Source: Budorcas taxicolor (Eukaryota; Chordata; Mammalia; Artiodactyla; Bovidae). Taken from it: a stretch of 64,000 nt of DNA. This document shows positions 35,779 through 54,186 of this stretch, in pieces. The DNA lies in the NCBI RefSeq assembly GCF_023091745.1, contig NC_068910.1:90896170-90960169 (forward strand). The letters are read 5' to 3'. The stretch's first letter is position 1, and every line of letters begins with the position of its first letter. A program made the translations under genes and the position numbers. The notes beneath the pieces were generated by a model, which saw nothing but the letters and a program-made list of their open reading frames with translations, ran no database searches and had not been told where the DNA came from.

Positions 35779-35992
35779 TATTTGAAAATACTTTATCAGA
35801 GTTTCCTTTGGCCATTTTTCATGTACATCCTTACATACAAGTTGCTTTATAAAGTTGCAATCATAAACATATTTGCAAATCTATGTTCTTTTTCTAAATA
35901 TTGATTATATCAATCATTATCAAATTCATTATGTGTCTTCACAGTCATCATTGAATAGCTCTAATACATTTAAGAAATTGTAAAAACATTTT

Positions 35993-36186
35993 GAAAGTGA
36001 AAGTGGGTCAGTCATAACCAACTCTTTAAGACCCCATGGACCATACAGTCCATGGAATTCCCCAGGCCAAAATACTGGAGTGGGTAGCCTTTCCCTTCTC
36101 CAGGGGATCTTCCCAACCCAGGGATCCACCCCTGGTCTCCTGCATTGCAGGTGGATTATTTACCAGCTGAACTACAAGGGAAGCCC
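35993..36186 (-). mobile_element. Bov-tA type SINE
   Basis: A full-length minus-oriented copy: 'tgaaagtgaaagtgggtcag' at the tail end, 'ccatggaccatacagtccat', 'aatactggagtgggtagcct' and 'ctgcattgcaggtggattat', with head 'ctacaagggaagccc'. Confidence 0.92.
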
Positions 36187-36570
36187 CCAAAACATTTTAG
36201 GTCATCCTAATTTATTGGAGTCAGTAGATATATAATGTATATCATACACAATGTTAAGAATGTGAACTTTTGAGTGAGATGGCCTGAATTTTGAAGTATG
36301 TCTTAATCAACAGCTAGCTGTTCATTCCTTCCTTCTTTGTTACAACTACTTATTTAAAAAAAAAATATCTAGTGAGTGTCTACCATGTGTCAGACCTTGG
36401 TGGATACAGTGTATATATTTGATTTGATTGGACAGAAATATTCCCGAAGTCGGAAGACTCGGATTGTTAAAATGTTAATTCTCAAATTGCTCAACAATTA
36501 AAGTGGAATCAAAACTAAAATTCTGATTTCTCTGTCTGCCTAGGATATTAGGTTGTATATGTATATCTCT

Positions 36571-36588
36571 GTGTGTGTGTGTGTGTGC
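36571..36588. repeat. Short (TG)n tract
   Basis: About nine TG units within 'ctctgtgtgtgtgtgtgtg'. Confidence 0.8.
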
Positions 36589-36796
36589 ATTATGTGTATG
36601 GAAATTGACCAGTTTTAAAATCTTTATTAAAAAATGATGAAGACCTGTAACAGCCAACCTAAAACAAGAAAAATAAAGTTGGAGACTTTACCAGTTTGTA
36701 AGGTTTACTATAAAGCTATAAAAATTAAGATCACATATACTGGCATAAATAACTGGAATATAACAGAGAAAATAGAAGTAGGTAACTACATTTATG

Positions 36797-37107
36797 GGGC
36801 CTTCCCTCATAGCTCAGTTGGTAAAGAATCCACCTGCAATGCAGGAGACTTGGTTTGTTTCCTGGGTTGGGAAGATCTGCTGGAAAAGGGATAGGCTACC
36901 CACTCCAGTATTCTTGGGCTTCCCTTGTGGCTCAGCTAATAAAGAATCTGCCTGCAATGCGGGAGACCTGGGTTTGATCCCTGGGTTGGGGAGATCTGCT
37001 GGAAAAAGGAAAGGCTACCCACTCCAGTATTCTGGCCTGGAGAATAGTCCATGGGGTCGCAAAGAGTCAGACAAGACTGAGTGACTTTCACTTTCACTAC
37101 GTTTATG
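36797..37107 (+). mobile_element. Dimeric Bov-tA SINE
   Basis: Two tRNA-like head units in tandem: the first begins 'ggccttccctcatagctcag' (36799) and the second 'gggcttcccttgtggctcag' (about 36916). Both run through 'ggctacccactccagtattc'. Only the second continues to 'gtcgcaaagagtcagacaag' and 'tgactttcactttcact'. It is either a dimer or a SINE inserted precisely into another. Confidence 0.9.
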
Positions 37108-37825
37108 TTCATTTGAATTATGATTAACATGCCACTGAAATTCACCAGGGAAAGGAATGCCTTTTCAGTAACTGATGCTGAAATATTTAGGATCCATATA
37201 AGGGAAGAAAATGAATTTTGACCCTTATTTTATACCATACTCAAAGATTAGTTAAAGATTAACAACTTAAATCTCAAACATACAGACAATGAAGATTCCA
37301 GAAAAAAACAGGTGAATATCCTCATGATCTTAAGGTAGAATAGGGAACTAAAAGGCCAAAGCACAGGAGAAAAAAGTAATACATTGGTTCTCATTAGAAT
37401 TAATTTTTTAAGCCTTAAAATCATCATTAAGCAAACGACTGGGAATAAATATTTATAATACATATATCAGTCTAAGATATAGCCAGACTACATGTGAAAA
37501 TGGAAAAAAAAAAAAAGAGAGAGAGAGAAATGAGTAGAGTACATGCATCCACGAAGAGGCAAACCAGGATAATTGAGTGCATATGCCCACCCGTAGTCTT
37601 CTACAGAAACATTTAGCTTTATTAATAAAAGTCCTAAACTGAAAATAACCCATCAATAGAAGAGTATATAAATAAACATAAATAAATTGTGAGCTACTTA
37701 TACAGTGGAATACTATACAGCAACAAAAAGAGTGTGTATGTATATTTTTATGTATATATACATGTGTATATACAAGTACTCTCCAGTGTTTGAAAGTTCA
37801 TTATGAGCCAGTTTGCTTTTATGAG

Positions 37826-38018
37826 GGCTTCCCTGATGGTTCAGTTGGTAGAGAATCCGCCTGCAATGCAGGAGATTCTGGTTCGATTCCTGGGTTGGGA
37901 AGATCTCCTGGAGAAGGGAAAGGCTACCCACTCCAGTATTCTGGCCTATAGAATTCCATGGACTGTATAGTCCATGGGGTGGCAGAGTCAGACATGACTG
38001 AGTGACTTTCACTTTTTT
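37826..38018 (+). mobile_element. Bov-tA SINE, full length with TSD
   Basis: It runs from 'gggcttccctgatggttcag' to 'gagtgactttcacttttttt'. The RNA polymerase III B box is intact (GGTTCGATTCC, 37880-37890). The direct repeat GCTTTTATGA flanks it at 37815-37824 and 38020-38029 as a target-site duplication. It is the best-preserved SINE here and thus probably among the youngest. Confidence 0.93.
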
Positions 38019-38047
38019 TGCTTTTATGAAAGACCTATATTAATATA

Positions 38048-38262
38048 GGGCTTCCTAGGTGTCTCAGTGGTAAAGAATCCTCCTGCCAGTGCAGGAGATG
38101 TGGGCTTGTTCCCTGGGTCAAGAAGATCCCCTGGAAAGGGAAATGGCAACCCACTCCCAGTACTCTTGCCTGGGAAATCCCATGGACAGAGAAGCCTGGC
38201 AGGCTATTGTCCATGGAGTCACAAAGAGTCTGACATGACTGAGCACGCAGGCGTGCACATTA
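38048..38262 (+). mobile_element. Bov-A/Bov-tA type SINE
   Basis: 'gggcttcctaggtgtctcag', 'cctgccagtgcaggagatgt', 'aatggcaacccactcccagt', 'cacaaagagtctgacatgac'. It lies only about 20 bp after the previous SINE's TSD, in the same orientation. Confidence 0.92.
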
Positions 38263-38499
38263 GTGTATTTGCTCACTAACTGAAATAAATCTGCAGTGCA
38301 TTTTCAGTTTTATGAAAAGAAACAATTATTTCCTCACTTTATGCCATTTCTACTTATGTTTTCTGTTTCATAGGAATGTTCTATTTTCAAAGAGCAGAGG
38401 AAATCTGTTTGTATATACTTTTTATATATTCATATGCTTACTTATATTTCCTTTTCTTCTACTGCTTTCCATCTAATGGTTTGGAGATTTTCTCTATTG

Positions 38500-38610
38500 T
38501 TATTCAGTCTGGAAGTCATGTCCAACTCTTCAACCCCACTGACCACAGCACATCAGGCTTCCCTGTCCTTCACTATCTCCAGGAGTTTGCTCAAATTCAG
38601 ATTTCTCTAT
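38500..38610 (-). mobile_element. BovB LINE 3'-end fragment
   Basis: 'ttattcagtctggaagtcat', 'cagcacatcaggcttccctg' and 'tctccaggagtttgctcaaa' form the reverse complement of the BovB 3' terminus, well diverged. Confidence 0.75.
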
Positions 38611-39029
38611 TACTGCATCTTTATATTTGGCATTAATTAATCATGCTTAGAAGAGTTGATAAACAGAACAAAAACTTGCTCATCTTGAGTTGTGAGAAGG
38701 ATCTGTCAACAATTCATCTTATCTTCATGATTTGGAAGAAAGAAAAAGGATGATGTTTTATACCAAGAGATTTTAAAATATTTTTTTATTTTTCAAAACA
38801 TGGACACAGTCCTGTGTATAACTATTCAGTGTAAACTTTCCTTGTATAATTGCCATGCTTTTATGAATCTAATTTGATGCAAGAAATTTCATATAGCCTA
38901 GTTAAAATAAAAATGATTTTACATTTAATCACTTTTATCTTTATCCTTTTAGCCTTATATCAAAATTACTGTAAAAAAGGATACAAAGTTGAAAATAAAT
39001 GTGCTTACTGGTATTCTCTTTAGACACTA

Positions 39030-45669
<6,640 letters not shown>

Positions 45670-45678
45670 CAGACCCAA
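45670..45678 (-). CDS. ROBO1: ROBO1 9-nt microexon (Val-Gly-Ser)
   Basis: The transcript strand reads a strong polypyrimidine tract (ttttcttttttgttttgttttag), then TTGGGTCTG, then a perfect gtaagt donor. In phase 1 (G from the upstream exon) it gives Val-Gly-Ser and then restores the G of the following Glu, so the Ig3-Ig4 linker changes from Q-E-P-P to Q-V-G-S-E-P-P. It fits between Ig3 and Ig4, where I recall a conserved, developmentally regulated microexon (called e6b) in ROBO1 and ROBO2. It is far too short for any ORF search. Evidence is the paired splice sites, frame, gene position and adjacent YCAY cluster. The upstream partner exon is outside the window. Confidence 0.85.
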
Positions 45679-48600
45679 CTAAAACAAAACAAAAAAGAAA
45701 ACATGGAATAAATAAAAATAAAGAAACTGAAAACGAAACAGAAAAAGTAGTAAGATTTGCCTTAACCAATGATCTTTTCTTTTAAATAAAAAGAACACAT
45801 TACTATTTGGATACATGGCTCATACTATCTATGCATGAATTATATTCACTAGCATTTCTATATCACCATAAATCATTTAAGAAAAATAGAAATGAATCTT
45901 AAAATATCTACTTTGATTAAATGGCAGAGCTACAATGAATGATAGCTATAAAATTATAAAACACTTTTCAATGACTTTACATTGTGCTATCAGATGACAG
46001 GATCAGATAACTATAAATGTAATAGGTTTAAAAGAAAAAAAATACTATAAATCTTTACTGCTAATGCCACATAGAGTAGAAATCAAACATCTTAATCAAA
46101 GATAAAGTGTTAAATCCTATAACTCCACCATCAAATTAATTTTTAAGTGTTTCATGCTGCCAATGATATTCTATTAAACCCATTATTCTCATACTTGAAT
46201 AAGCATTAGAATAACCCTTAGATCTGGTTAATATACAGGTTATGATTATATAGGTCAGGACTATGACAAGGGATTTTGCAGAACCCAGGTGTTGCTGGTC
46301 ATGACCGTCAGCTGAGTAGCGTCCTTAATAAAAAGTGTTACATTTGTATCCTTGCATATTTTTCAATGAGAAAACAGGAAAAAATATAAACACATTATGA
46401 AAACAGAAAACTTTATAACACTAATAAAGTTAGAGTCACATTACCTGTTTTCAGGGCTGAAACATTGGATATTTTAACATAGAAAGCTTGAGTAATACAT
46501 ATTTAAAATACTGGAAAGCAATTGTTTTGCTCATTTAGAAACAAAGGTAATTACTGTCAAATGCAGAGCCTTTTCATAATAGCCCAGTAGATACCCACAA
46601 TACATTTTACTCAAATAAATAATGCCCATGTCTTTCAGCAAGTCACAATTAATTAGACTTGATTGCATTTCTGTGCCTTTGATAAATGAACTATTCTAAG
46701 CACTGCTACTGTGAAATGGTAGTTTTAAAAATGAAGCGTTCTCCTGTTCTCTCTATTGTTACCACATCTGCAAAGCTGAAAGGTAATTCAGAAATACACT
46801 TTTAACTCACACATTCTCTTTAGTGTGAGTGAAATAGATTGTTTTTATTTTTCACTCTAAAGTAAAATCTCTTATTTTTCATTCATGCAGGCAAGAAAAG
46901 TTTAAAAAAATCTCATTAACTCAGGCATAATGTTTATCATAGCATCAAACATGCCATCCAGATTTAAAAACACACAGAGAAGATGGGGCTTGTTTACAGT
47001 TCTCAAAAGCTTCAAGATGATGTCTTTTAAATGACAGAAAGAAATATTCAGAAACTACAAGAAAGCAATCCTGATAACTACAGCAACATAACTTAGCTTT
47101 GAGAAAACACAGAGTCATAAAATTATCTTTTGGGTAATCTCTGAAAATAAATTTGATTATACTGATACAGTTAAAATCAAGCCTTATTGAAAGTCAGGAG
47201 ATCAGAGAATGATTCATCAATAGTTTCTATTGATGTGTTTTCAGTAATTTAAAATTCCTTAAACAATTTCAAAAATATTTAACATGTTAGAAACCAAAAA
47301 ATCACTGGGAATTAGTTCATGTAAAATTTTAAAAGGCACTTTTCCCTTGCTTGTAGGCTTTACCAGCTGAACTACAGCAGTTGAATCTTTTAATTAAAAT
47401 CCAGTGTGTTTAAGAATGTCTGGCTAGTGTACTTGCATATAACATCAATGGAAATTGATAACTGTAAAATATTTCAAAGTCTATTAAGGACCTTAAAACT
47501 TATCTAAGACAACATCTAACACAGAAGCTCTTAAAACATCAGAGGTTTTTGAGAGGAGTCTATCTTGAATGATCTTTTAAGCTTTTAACAACCATGACTA
47601 TCAGGAAGTGAGTCTTCTTATCTAAATGAAAACCTGCCCGACACAATTTCATTTGTTCTAGTTTCAGCAAACAAATAAATGCCATTTAGATCCTCCACAT
47701 AAAATCCTTTTACTCACTGAGAATAAATGACAGAAATGCCTTTAAATCTTTAAGTTTTTCACTTATTGCCCCTTTCTCCATATTTCTCTCAGTCAGGATG
47801 AAGGATTTTTTTTCCCCCTATACAGAAAGCAGAGACCTTCTATACAACAGGCAGTGCCCATTATTGTTGAGTTAGATTAGTCCAGAAACAATCAGAAAAA
47901 AATGAGTCTTTTGGATCCTGTTCATTCATTATCCTCTAATGCCCCTGGTTTATGAGCAGCTTCTTTCCCACCCTCTACAGAACTCTTCTCAACTTCTTTT
48001 TCTGCTTTAAAGGCTGGGATCACCTCTATCCCAATCCCTTTCCTCTTAAGAGGAAAAGCCTGTCTCTCTATCTCTAATAAAACAATAAAATGTTAGCTCT
48101 GGAAGTGACCTTAGAATTTATCAGTCTAAGAACCTAAATTGTTAAAAATAACTTCTTCAAGGTTACAGATGACTAACCGAAGACAGTCTTCCAGGTTTCT
48201 TGACTAAATCCAAGTCTGTACAAATTTTCCTACTAATTAATCAGTTTGGGAAGAATGATTTGCAATAGGACAAATAATCTGTTTCATTTTACATAAACTG
48301 TTTAACCTAAAATCCTTACTACCTCTTCAGGAAAGCAATTTTAAAGTATTCCTCATGATATTAAAATTCTTTAAAGAATATTTAGCTATAGTTTGCAAAA
48401 GACATGGGAAATTTAACAGGTGAGAAGAAAAGAGACTTAAAGCCTTTTAAAACGTTCACCTTTTGGGGGGAAAAAAGTCATCATTTCTTAAGGGTAAATC
48501 AACTTTAATTAATTCTTGTCTTGAAGTGACATTTTATGTCAATATACATTAAAAAATAATACACTTTTGAAGATGAGGACAAATAATATTTTGACAAAAA

Positions 48601-50193
48601 TACTTCTTAGGGTAAATGTGCCAAATAGGAAGTTAAAATAACTTTACAAAATAAATACATATTTTTAAGAGGAAAAAAACTTACTAATTTTTGTCTTTTA
48701 ACGTTTCAACATCCATGTGGATTATAATCCATCTTTAGGAACAGACTGAATTTTTTTTACATTGTAGGGAGTTTGGAAAGGGGTGAAGGATTGGAGAATT
48801 TGCCCCAAATCCGAGTTTGTATATGAAGCATAGTGTTTTCACCTAGTTTTTATTTTCTTGAGGTTGGGTGCAGGAGGAAGAGGAGTTAAGCAAAATCTAA
48901 AATAGACACACACACACATTTATATTATACATATATATAATATATCATTATAAAATTCTGGTACCCTTTTGATTCAAAAGGCGAAATGGGATAGCACTCT
49001 AAAATTTTTGGAGATATACAAATTATGTACTTGAGTAACAGTTTTTAGAAAATGAACTGTTTAAAATGGTATAGGGTAGCCTTTCTATCCCCCATTCTCC
49101 CACGCCCTCCTTCCCCACACACAAATACACATGCACGCGATTATAGAGTAAAATATTTTCTTCCTCTTTTGAATGGGTCACCAAAAAACTCCAGATTATT
49201 TAGCCTGAACTCTTCTGTATTCTAAGAATGTACACTATTCAGACAATAATCTTTTGGTATAAATAAGAGAAGAAGCTAAGAGCGAAAGACATGAAAATGA
49301 AGGAAGCAAAGAATGAAGCAAGGGAGGTGGAGGGGAAAAGAGAAAGAAAAGACTTGTCATATTCAGGAGACAAGAGTCAGAAAGATGATAAATGTTTGAA
49401 AAAATTACACAGAAGCTGGAGGAAAAGGCCTTTTTTTGGTCTGAGAAAACAAGTCAGCTGGACAGATACTTAAGACATCTTCAGATTATGTCTAATAAAT
49501 ACAGGGACCAGCCAATCCTGATAACTACTTACGCCAGAAGAGAAGATAATGGGCCTAAATAATAGCATGGTTACTTAGGAAAATCAGAGAAAAGAAGCAG
49601 TTAACAGTAAAGGTCACTGAACCATGAATTGGTTGCCAACTGTGATGTCTCTAGAGGTCTTTAAATGTGGGATTTATTTCCATTTGGCCACAACAGCTTA
49701 GCTATATAACCCTGTCTGGTAAAGAAGTAGACCAGTTGACTCTTAAAGTGCTTTCTACACTGTGATTTTAAGACTATGGAAATTCAGAGGTAAAGCAGGA
49801 AACAGATATACCCCTCTGCCTCCAATATTTTTCCTTTTGATTATGTACATACAAATGGATAGCCTACTAGAAAATGTCCTGGGAAATACTCTCTTCAGTT
49901 ACCAAAAGTTGATGAGGTAATTTATACACATAGCTCCTAATATAAATCCAGGTGATATCAGAAAATTGCACAAAATTAAAATATTTGCAAGTTTAGCACA
50001 AAGGTAAAGTTACAATTTGGATATTTTCACATTGAAATCTCTACTTTTGAAGCATAATGGCAAAAATTTTGAATTTGTACTTATGAATTAGATAAAGTAG
50101 CCAGATTCTTCACTGTCAGCAATGGGTCATACAATTATTTTCATTATTAGTAGTTAAACAGTAGTGAATCCCTAAACTGATATGATTTTTCTC

Positions 50194-50260
50194 ATTCTCA
50201 TACATTGTGCTTGAGAATGTATGAGAATAGAATGAGAATAGAATTCATATACATATGAAT
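50194..50260. repeat. Two adjacent short inverted repeats
   Basis: ATTCTCATACATT (50194-50206) pairs perfectly with 50216-50228 across a 9-nt loop. ATTCATAT (50243-50250) pairs with 50253-50260 across 2 nt. Confidence 0.85.
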
Positions 50261-50830
50261 AGAGTAAAGTAGTGAGTTATAAGATATTTTGGAGAAGAAA
50301 TACATTTGAATAAAATAGAAGAATACTCAAATATTTAACCAGGGAAGCTATCTGCAGTTGAATTGACAAAACCCAGTCACTGTTACACCAGAGAAATTAT
50401 ATGCATAGATACTCATGAATGATATTATCTCTAACAATTAAAAACTCTCAAGATATTTTAGTATGAGATATGATTTCTTTTTAGGGAAAAGATTGAGTTT
50501 AACATAAAAGCCTGTCATTACGTCTTTCAAGTCTTCAGGCATACAAAATAGAGTGACTAAGACGGACATTTTTAGAATATATTTAATTGGTACATAAAAT
50601 ACCATGAACTTTTCCCCTCCACTTAACTATCTCACTTTATTCTTTAGATCAGTAGTTCCAGAAACAATTCTGATTGTCACTGCTGAAGTGGGGGTGCTTT
50701 GGGCATCTACAAGGCAGAGGTCAGACATGCTGATAAATATCCTATAACACACAAGAAAGCTTCCCATAACAAAGCATGATCCAACCCAAAATCCCAATAG
50801 AACCATGATTGAAAACTTTGCTATCTGCAT

Positions 50831-50878
50831 AAAATATCTTGCACTATGCCTGATACACAAAATATCTTGCACTATGCC
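50831..50878. repeat. 28-bp-period tandem duplication
   Basis: A 20-bp word beginning AAAATATCTTGC and ending ACTATGCC occurs at 50831-50850 and identically at 50859-50878. Confidence 0.9.
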
Positions 50879-51071
50879 AGAAAAAGTCAATAAACTTCTT
50901 CTTTTCCTTCTATTTCTAAAAATGTCCCCACTGAACCCCAAACAGTTATTAAATGGTACAACTTGTTATTTGCCTGCTAAAGAGTCTGAAACTGAAATGC
51001 AGGTATCCAGCAATCTATGACGATGTGTATGGCACCTGACATAGGATCTCAGGATCATAATTTTGGTGGTA

Positions 51072-51155
51072 TCGGTATCAGTTCAGTTGTTCAGTTGCAT
51101 CCGACTCTTTGCGACCCCTGGACCGCAGCACGCCAGGCCTCCCTGTCCATCACCA
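51072..51155 (-). mobile_element. BovB 3'-end fragment, left arm of fold-back
   Basis: 'cagttcagttgttcagttgc', 'cagcacgccaggcctccctg' and 'tccatcacca' are the reverse complement of the BovB 3' end. It abuts an oppositely oriented BovB piece at about 51156. Confidence 0.88.
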
Positions 51156-51275
51156 ATGGACATGAGTTTGAGTAAGCTCCGGGAGTTGATGATGGACAGG
51201 GAAGACTGGTGTGCAGGAGTCCGTGGGCTCAGAAAGAGTTGGACACAACTGAGCGAATGAACTGAACTGAAGTGA
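51156..51275 (+). mobile_element. BovB 3'-end fragment, right arm of fold-back
   Basis: 'atggacatgagtttgagtaa', 'gggagttgatgatggacagg' and 'aaagagttggacacaactga' form a plus-strand BovB terminus. With the left arm it can pair over roughly 75 bp as an imperfect hairpin. Confidence 0.88.
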
Positions 51276-51353
51276 AAGCAAGAGAAATAAATGCTTGTTG
51301 TTTTTGCTTTTCAAAGAAAGAACTGTAAGTCATCTCTTCCTACCCTTGCTAAG

Positions 51354-51423
51354 CCCTGCTGCTGCTGCTGCTAAGTCGCTTCAGTCGTGTCTGACTCTGT
51401 GCGACCCCAGAGACGGCAGCCCA
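51354..51423 (-). mobile_element. ART2A/Bov-A SINE fragment with (CTG)n
   Basis: Five CTG units, then 'ctaagtcgcttcagtcgtgt' and 'gtgcgaccccagagacggca' before it stops abruptly. Confidence 0.82.
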
Positions 51424-51499
51424 ATTATAACTGGAGTAAAAATAACCAACAAATATCGATGTAAAGAAGGTGGTAAGTCACCACAAAGTTCAGCATTTC

Positions 51500-51850
51500 A
51501 GATCAGTTCAGTTCAGTTCAGTCGCTCAGTCGTGTCCAACTCTTTGTGACCCTATGAACCACAGCACGCCAGGCCTCCCTGTCTATCACCAACTCCCGGA
51601 GTCCACCCAAACCCATGTCCATTTAGTTGGTGATGCAATCCAACCATCTCATCTTCTGTCGTCCCCTACTCTTCCTGCCCCCAATCCCTCCCAGCATCAG
51701 GGTCTTTTCAAATAAGTCAGCTTTTCACATCGGGTGGCCAAAGTATTGGAGTTTCAGCGTCAACATCAGTCCTTCCAATGAACACCCAGGACTGATCACC
51801 TTTAGGATGGACTGGTTAGATCTCCTTGCAATTTTGGTGCTAACAGTCCC
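51500..51850 (-). mobile_element. BovB LINE 3' fragment
   Basis: A minus-oriented BovB: '(agttc)n agtcgctcagtcgtg', 'cagcacgccaggcctccctg', 'cagcatcagggtcttttcaa', 'gtggccaaagtattggagtt', 'aggatggactggttagatct'. It includes the 3' UTR and the end of the RT ORF. Confidence 0.92.
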
Positions 51851-51959
51851 TAAATCAATTTAGAAAGCCAGAAATCTAGATCTTTCTTTTCTTCTTCTTT
51901 GAGGTGTACAATTCATTACCGAATTCTATAGCTTTTATTTCATAACCATTTCTCCATTC

Positions 51960-52640
51960 CATCCACCTCTTTCTAACTCTATTACCACCACCCTGGGCAA
52001 GTTATGCAACAGCAGTCACCTGAAATAATGCCTTGTTTTTTTTCCATTCCAACCTCACAAAGCAACCAGAATGCTTAAAAACTAAACTAAGCTGATTATA
52101 GTACGTTTAGCTCAAAAGCCTTCAATAGGGTCTCATTTCTCTTAAAAGAGAGCAAAATCCCTAACATGGCCTTGCTAAGTGATTCTTTGGTGTTTTCTCA
52201 TATTCCTTCCCTCCCCCACCTTTCTAACTTAGCCATGTAGATCTTCTCATTCTTGAGTGCCCTTTGCTCCTTATTACTTATGGTTCTGTTTATGCTATAC
52301 CCTGAGATCCTCCTATTTTAAATTCCTACTCATCTCAGCCCTTAGCTCAAAAAAATAAAATACTTCTTCAAGGAGCTACCTTAAATTTGATACTAAATCT
52401 TATCAGAATGCTACTATGTTCTCATAGAGACCTTAACTTGTCTTCTAGAGCATTTAACTATAGTCTTAAACTATAAATTTGTGATTTTTCTATAGAAGTC
52501 TGTTTCTTAAAATAGCCTGTAAGTTACACGAGGGCAAGTATTTAACTATTTTGTTTTCCATCATTTTTCTAGAACTTATCGAGTTGAGGACACTATTTAC
52601 ATTGCATTCAAATATCTGTTGAAAGAGTGAACAAATGACA
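51960..52640 (+). repeat. LINE L2 relic
   Basis: It follows the L2 3' order: 'ggtctcatttctcttaaaag', 'gccatgtagatcttctcatt', 'ctacttcttcaaggagctac' -like text, 'tgtaagttacacgagggcaa' and 'tgttgaaagagtgaacaaat'. It is diverged and the limits are approximate. Confidence 0.65.
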
Positions 52641-52689
52641 ATAATGTCCCCATTACCCAGTTGAAGGCACTTTCTTCCACCCATACCTT

Positions 52690-52850
52690 TAAAAATCCAC
52701 TTTTTAAATTCTGCTGATAGTATAGACATTTGTGTATATCTCTCTTCATCAATAAGCTCCATAAAGGCAGGCTTACTATCTACGTGTCTTACTATCACTG
52801 TGTCTAGTGTATTGCTTTATACACAGAAGGTGCTCCCAAAATTTTGTTTG
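52690..52850 (+). repeat. LINE L2 relic, second piece
   Basis: 'aataagctccataaaggcag', 'actatcactgtgtctagtgt' and 'acagaaggtgctccca' again match an L2 3' end. Confidence 0.6.
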
Positions 52851-53079
52851 GGACCCTTATCTTCAAATAGCATAAGTCATGGAGGGTCAGCATTAAAGTA
52901 CATGATAACCTAATAATAAAACTACTCAACTGACAGTTAAATAACTTTGGATCAGATTCTCTGCAAAATTAATCGGATATATCCTGCATAAATCACATAA
53001 CCTTTTACGTCTCAATTTAATGAAGATCCATCAACGTTAGGTAACTATGTGTCAGATCATACACTAGAAACCTTCCCAG

Positions 53080-53215
53080 CAACTCTGTACAAGAGTTCAA
53101 TATGCCAATTTTGTAGAGGGAGAAATATGAAGGTTAAGTAATTTTCTTAAGATCATGTATCAGGTAAGACATGGAAGACTGGCCCTCAGGTCTGTCCAGC
53201 TCTTTTAATTAGTGC
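53080..53215 (-). repeat. MIR relic
   Basis: 'ccaattttgtagagggagaa', 'aaggttaagtaattttctta', 'agatcatgtatcaggtaaga' follow the reverse MIR order. Confidence 0.65.
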
Positions 53216-53269
53216 TGTTTTTGGAATACCGCATGACTTGTTTAAGTTAAAAAAAAAAATGTTAAACCT

Positions 53270-53442
53270 TCAGTTCAGTTGCTCAGTCATGTCTGACTCT
53301 GCGACCCCACAGAATGCAACACGCCAGGCTTCACTGTCCATCACCAAATCCCAGAGCTTGCTCAAACACATGTCCATCGAGTTGGATGGTGATGTTTGGT
53401 GCCATCCAAACATCTCATCCTCTGTCGTCCCCTTCTCCTCCT
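53270..53442 (-). mobile_element. BovB LINE 3'-end fragment
   Basis: 'cagttcagttgctcagtcat', 'caacacgccaggcttcactg', 'catgtccatcgagttggatg', 'catcctctgtcgtccccttc'. A small duplication ('gatggtgatgtttggtgcca') lies inside. Confidence 0.9.
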
Positions 53443-53805
53443 TATTAAATCTTATGTTACTGTAAATTTGGTTCTAAAATCTTTTGGTTTCATGACATAA
53501 ACAAAATAACTTTCAATGAAAAATTATTTACAAGGCAGCCCACTGAATGAGAAAGAATATGTACAAATTATATTTCTGATAAGGGGTTATTATCCAAGAA
53601 ACTCATACAACTCAATAGCAAAAAAAGAAACAAATAATCTGATTTGAAAAATGAGTAGGGAATCTGACTAGCCCAAGAAGACATATAGATGGCCAACAGG
53701 CACATGAAAAGATGCTCAACATCACTAACCCTGAGGGAAATGCAAATCAAAAGCACAATAAGATATCACCTCACATATATTAGAATAGCCATAATTAAAA
53801 AGACA

Positions 53806-53998
53806 AGAGGGACTTCTTTGTGGCTAAGAGTATACACTCCCAATGCAGGGGGCCTGGGTTCAATCCTTCGTTAGGAAACTAGATTCTACATGCTGCAACT
53901 AAGAGTTCACATGCCGCAACTAAAGATTCCGCATACTGCAACTAAGATTCCATGCAACCATATAAATAAATAAATATTAAATAAACAAACAAAAACTA
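53806..53998 (+). mobile_element. CHR-type SINE nested in L1
   Basis: 'gggacttctttgtggctaag', 'ccaatgcagggggcctgggt', 'tcaatccttcgttaggaaac', a triple 'tgcaactaagattc'-like repeat and an A-rich tail. L1 sequence resumes right after it. A repeated AAGA-rich edge could be the target site. Confidence 0.88.
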
Positions 53999-54185
53999 AG
54001 AAATAAGGAATGTTGGCAAGGATGTGGAGAAAATAGTACACTTTGTGTATTATTAGTGAGAATGTAAATGAGTGAGGCCACTATGGAAAACAATATGGAA
54101 GATCCTCAAAAAATTAAAAATAAACTTCCATATGATCCAGCAGTTCCACTCTTGAATATTCATCCAAAGCAAACAAAAACACTAA

Positions 54186-54186
<1 letters not shown>

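Noticed and set aside
37840..37900. tRNA-like sequence with a good B box
   Set aside because: It is the tRNA-derived head of a Bov-tA SINE, followed by Bov-A sequence, and not a functional tRNA gene. The same applies to the other SINE heads.
47350..47385. 'ggctttaccagctgaactac', resembling a SINE head
   Set aside because: Only about 20 bp match and no further Bov-tA sequence follows, so a chance match is likely.
50627..50941. 104-codon minus-strand ORF with hydrophobic segments
   Set aside because: It has no Ig or FN3 motifs, does not fit the missing Ig3 exon, and overlaps a simple tandem duplication.
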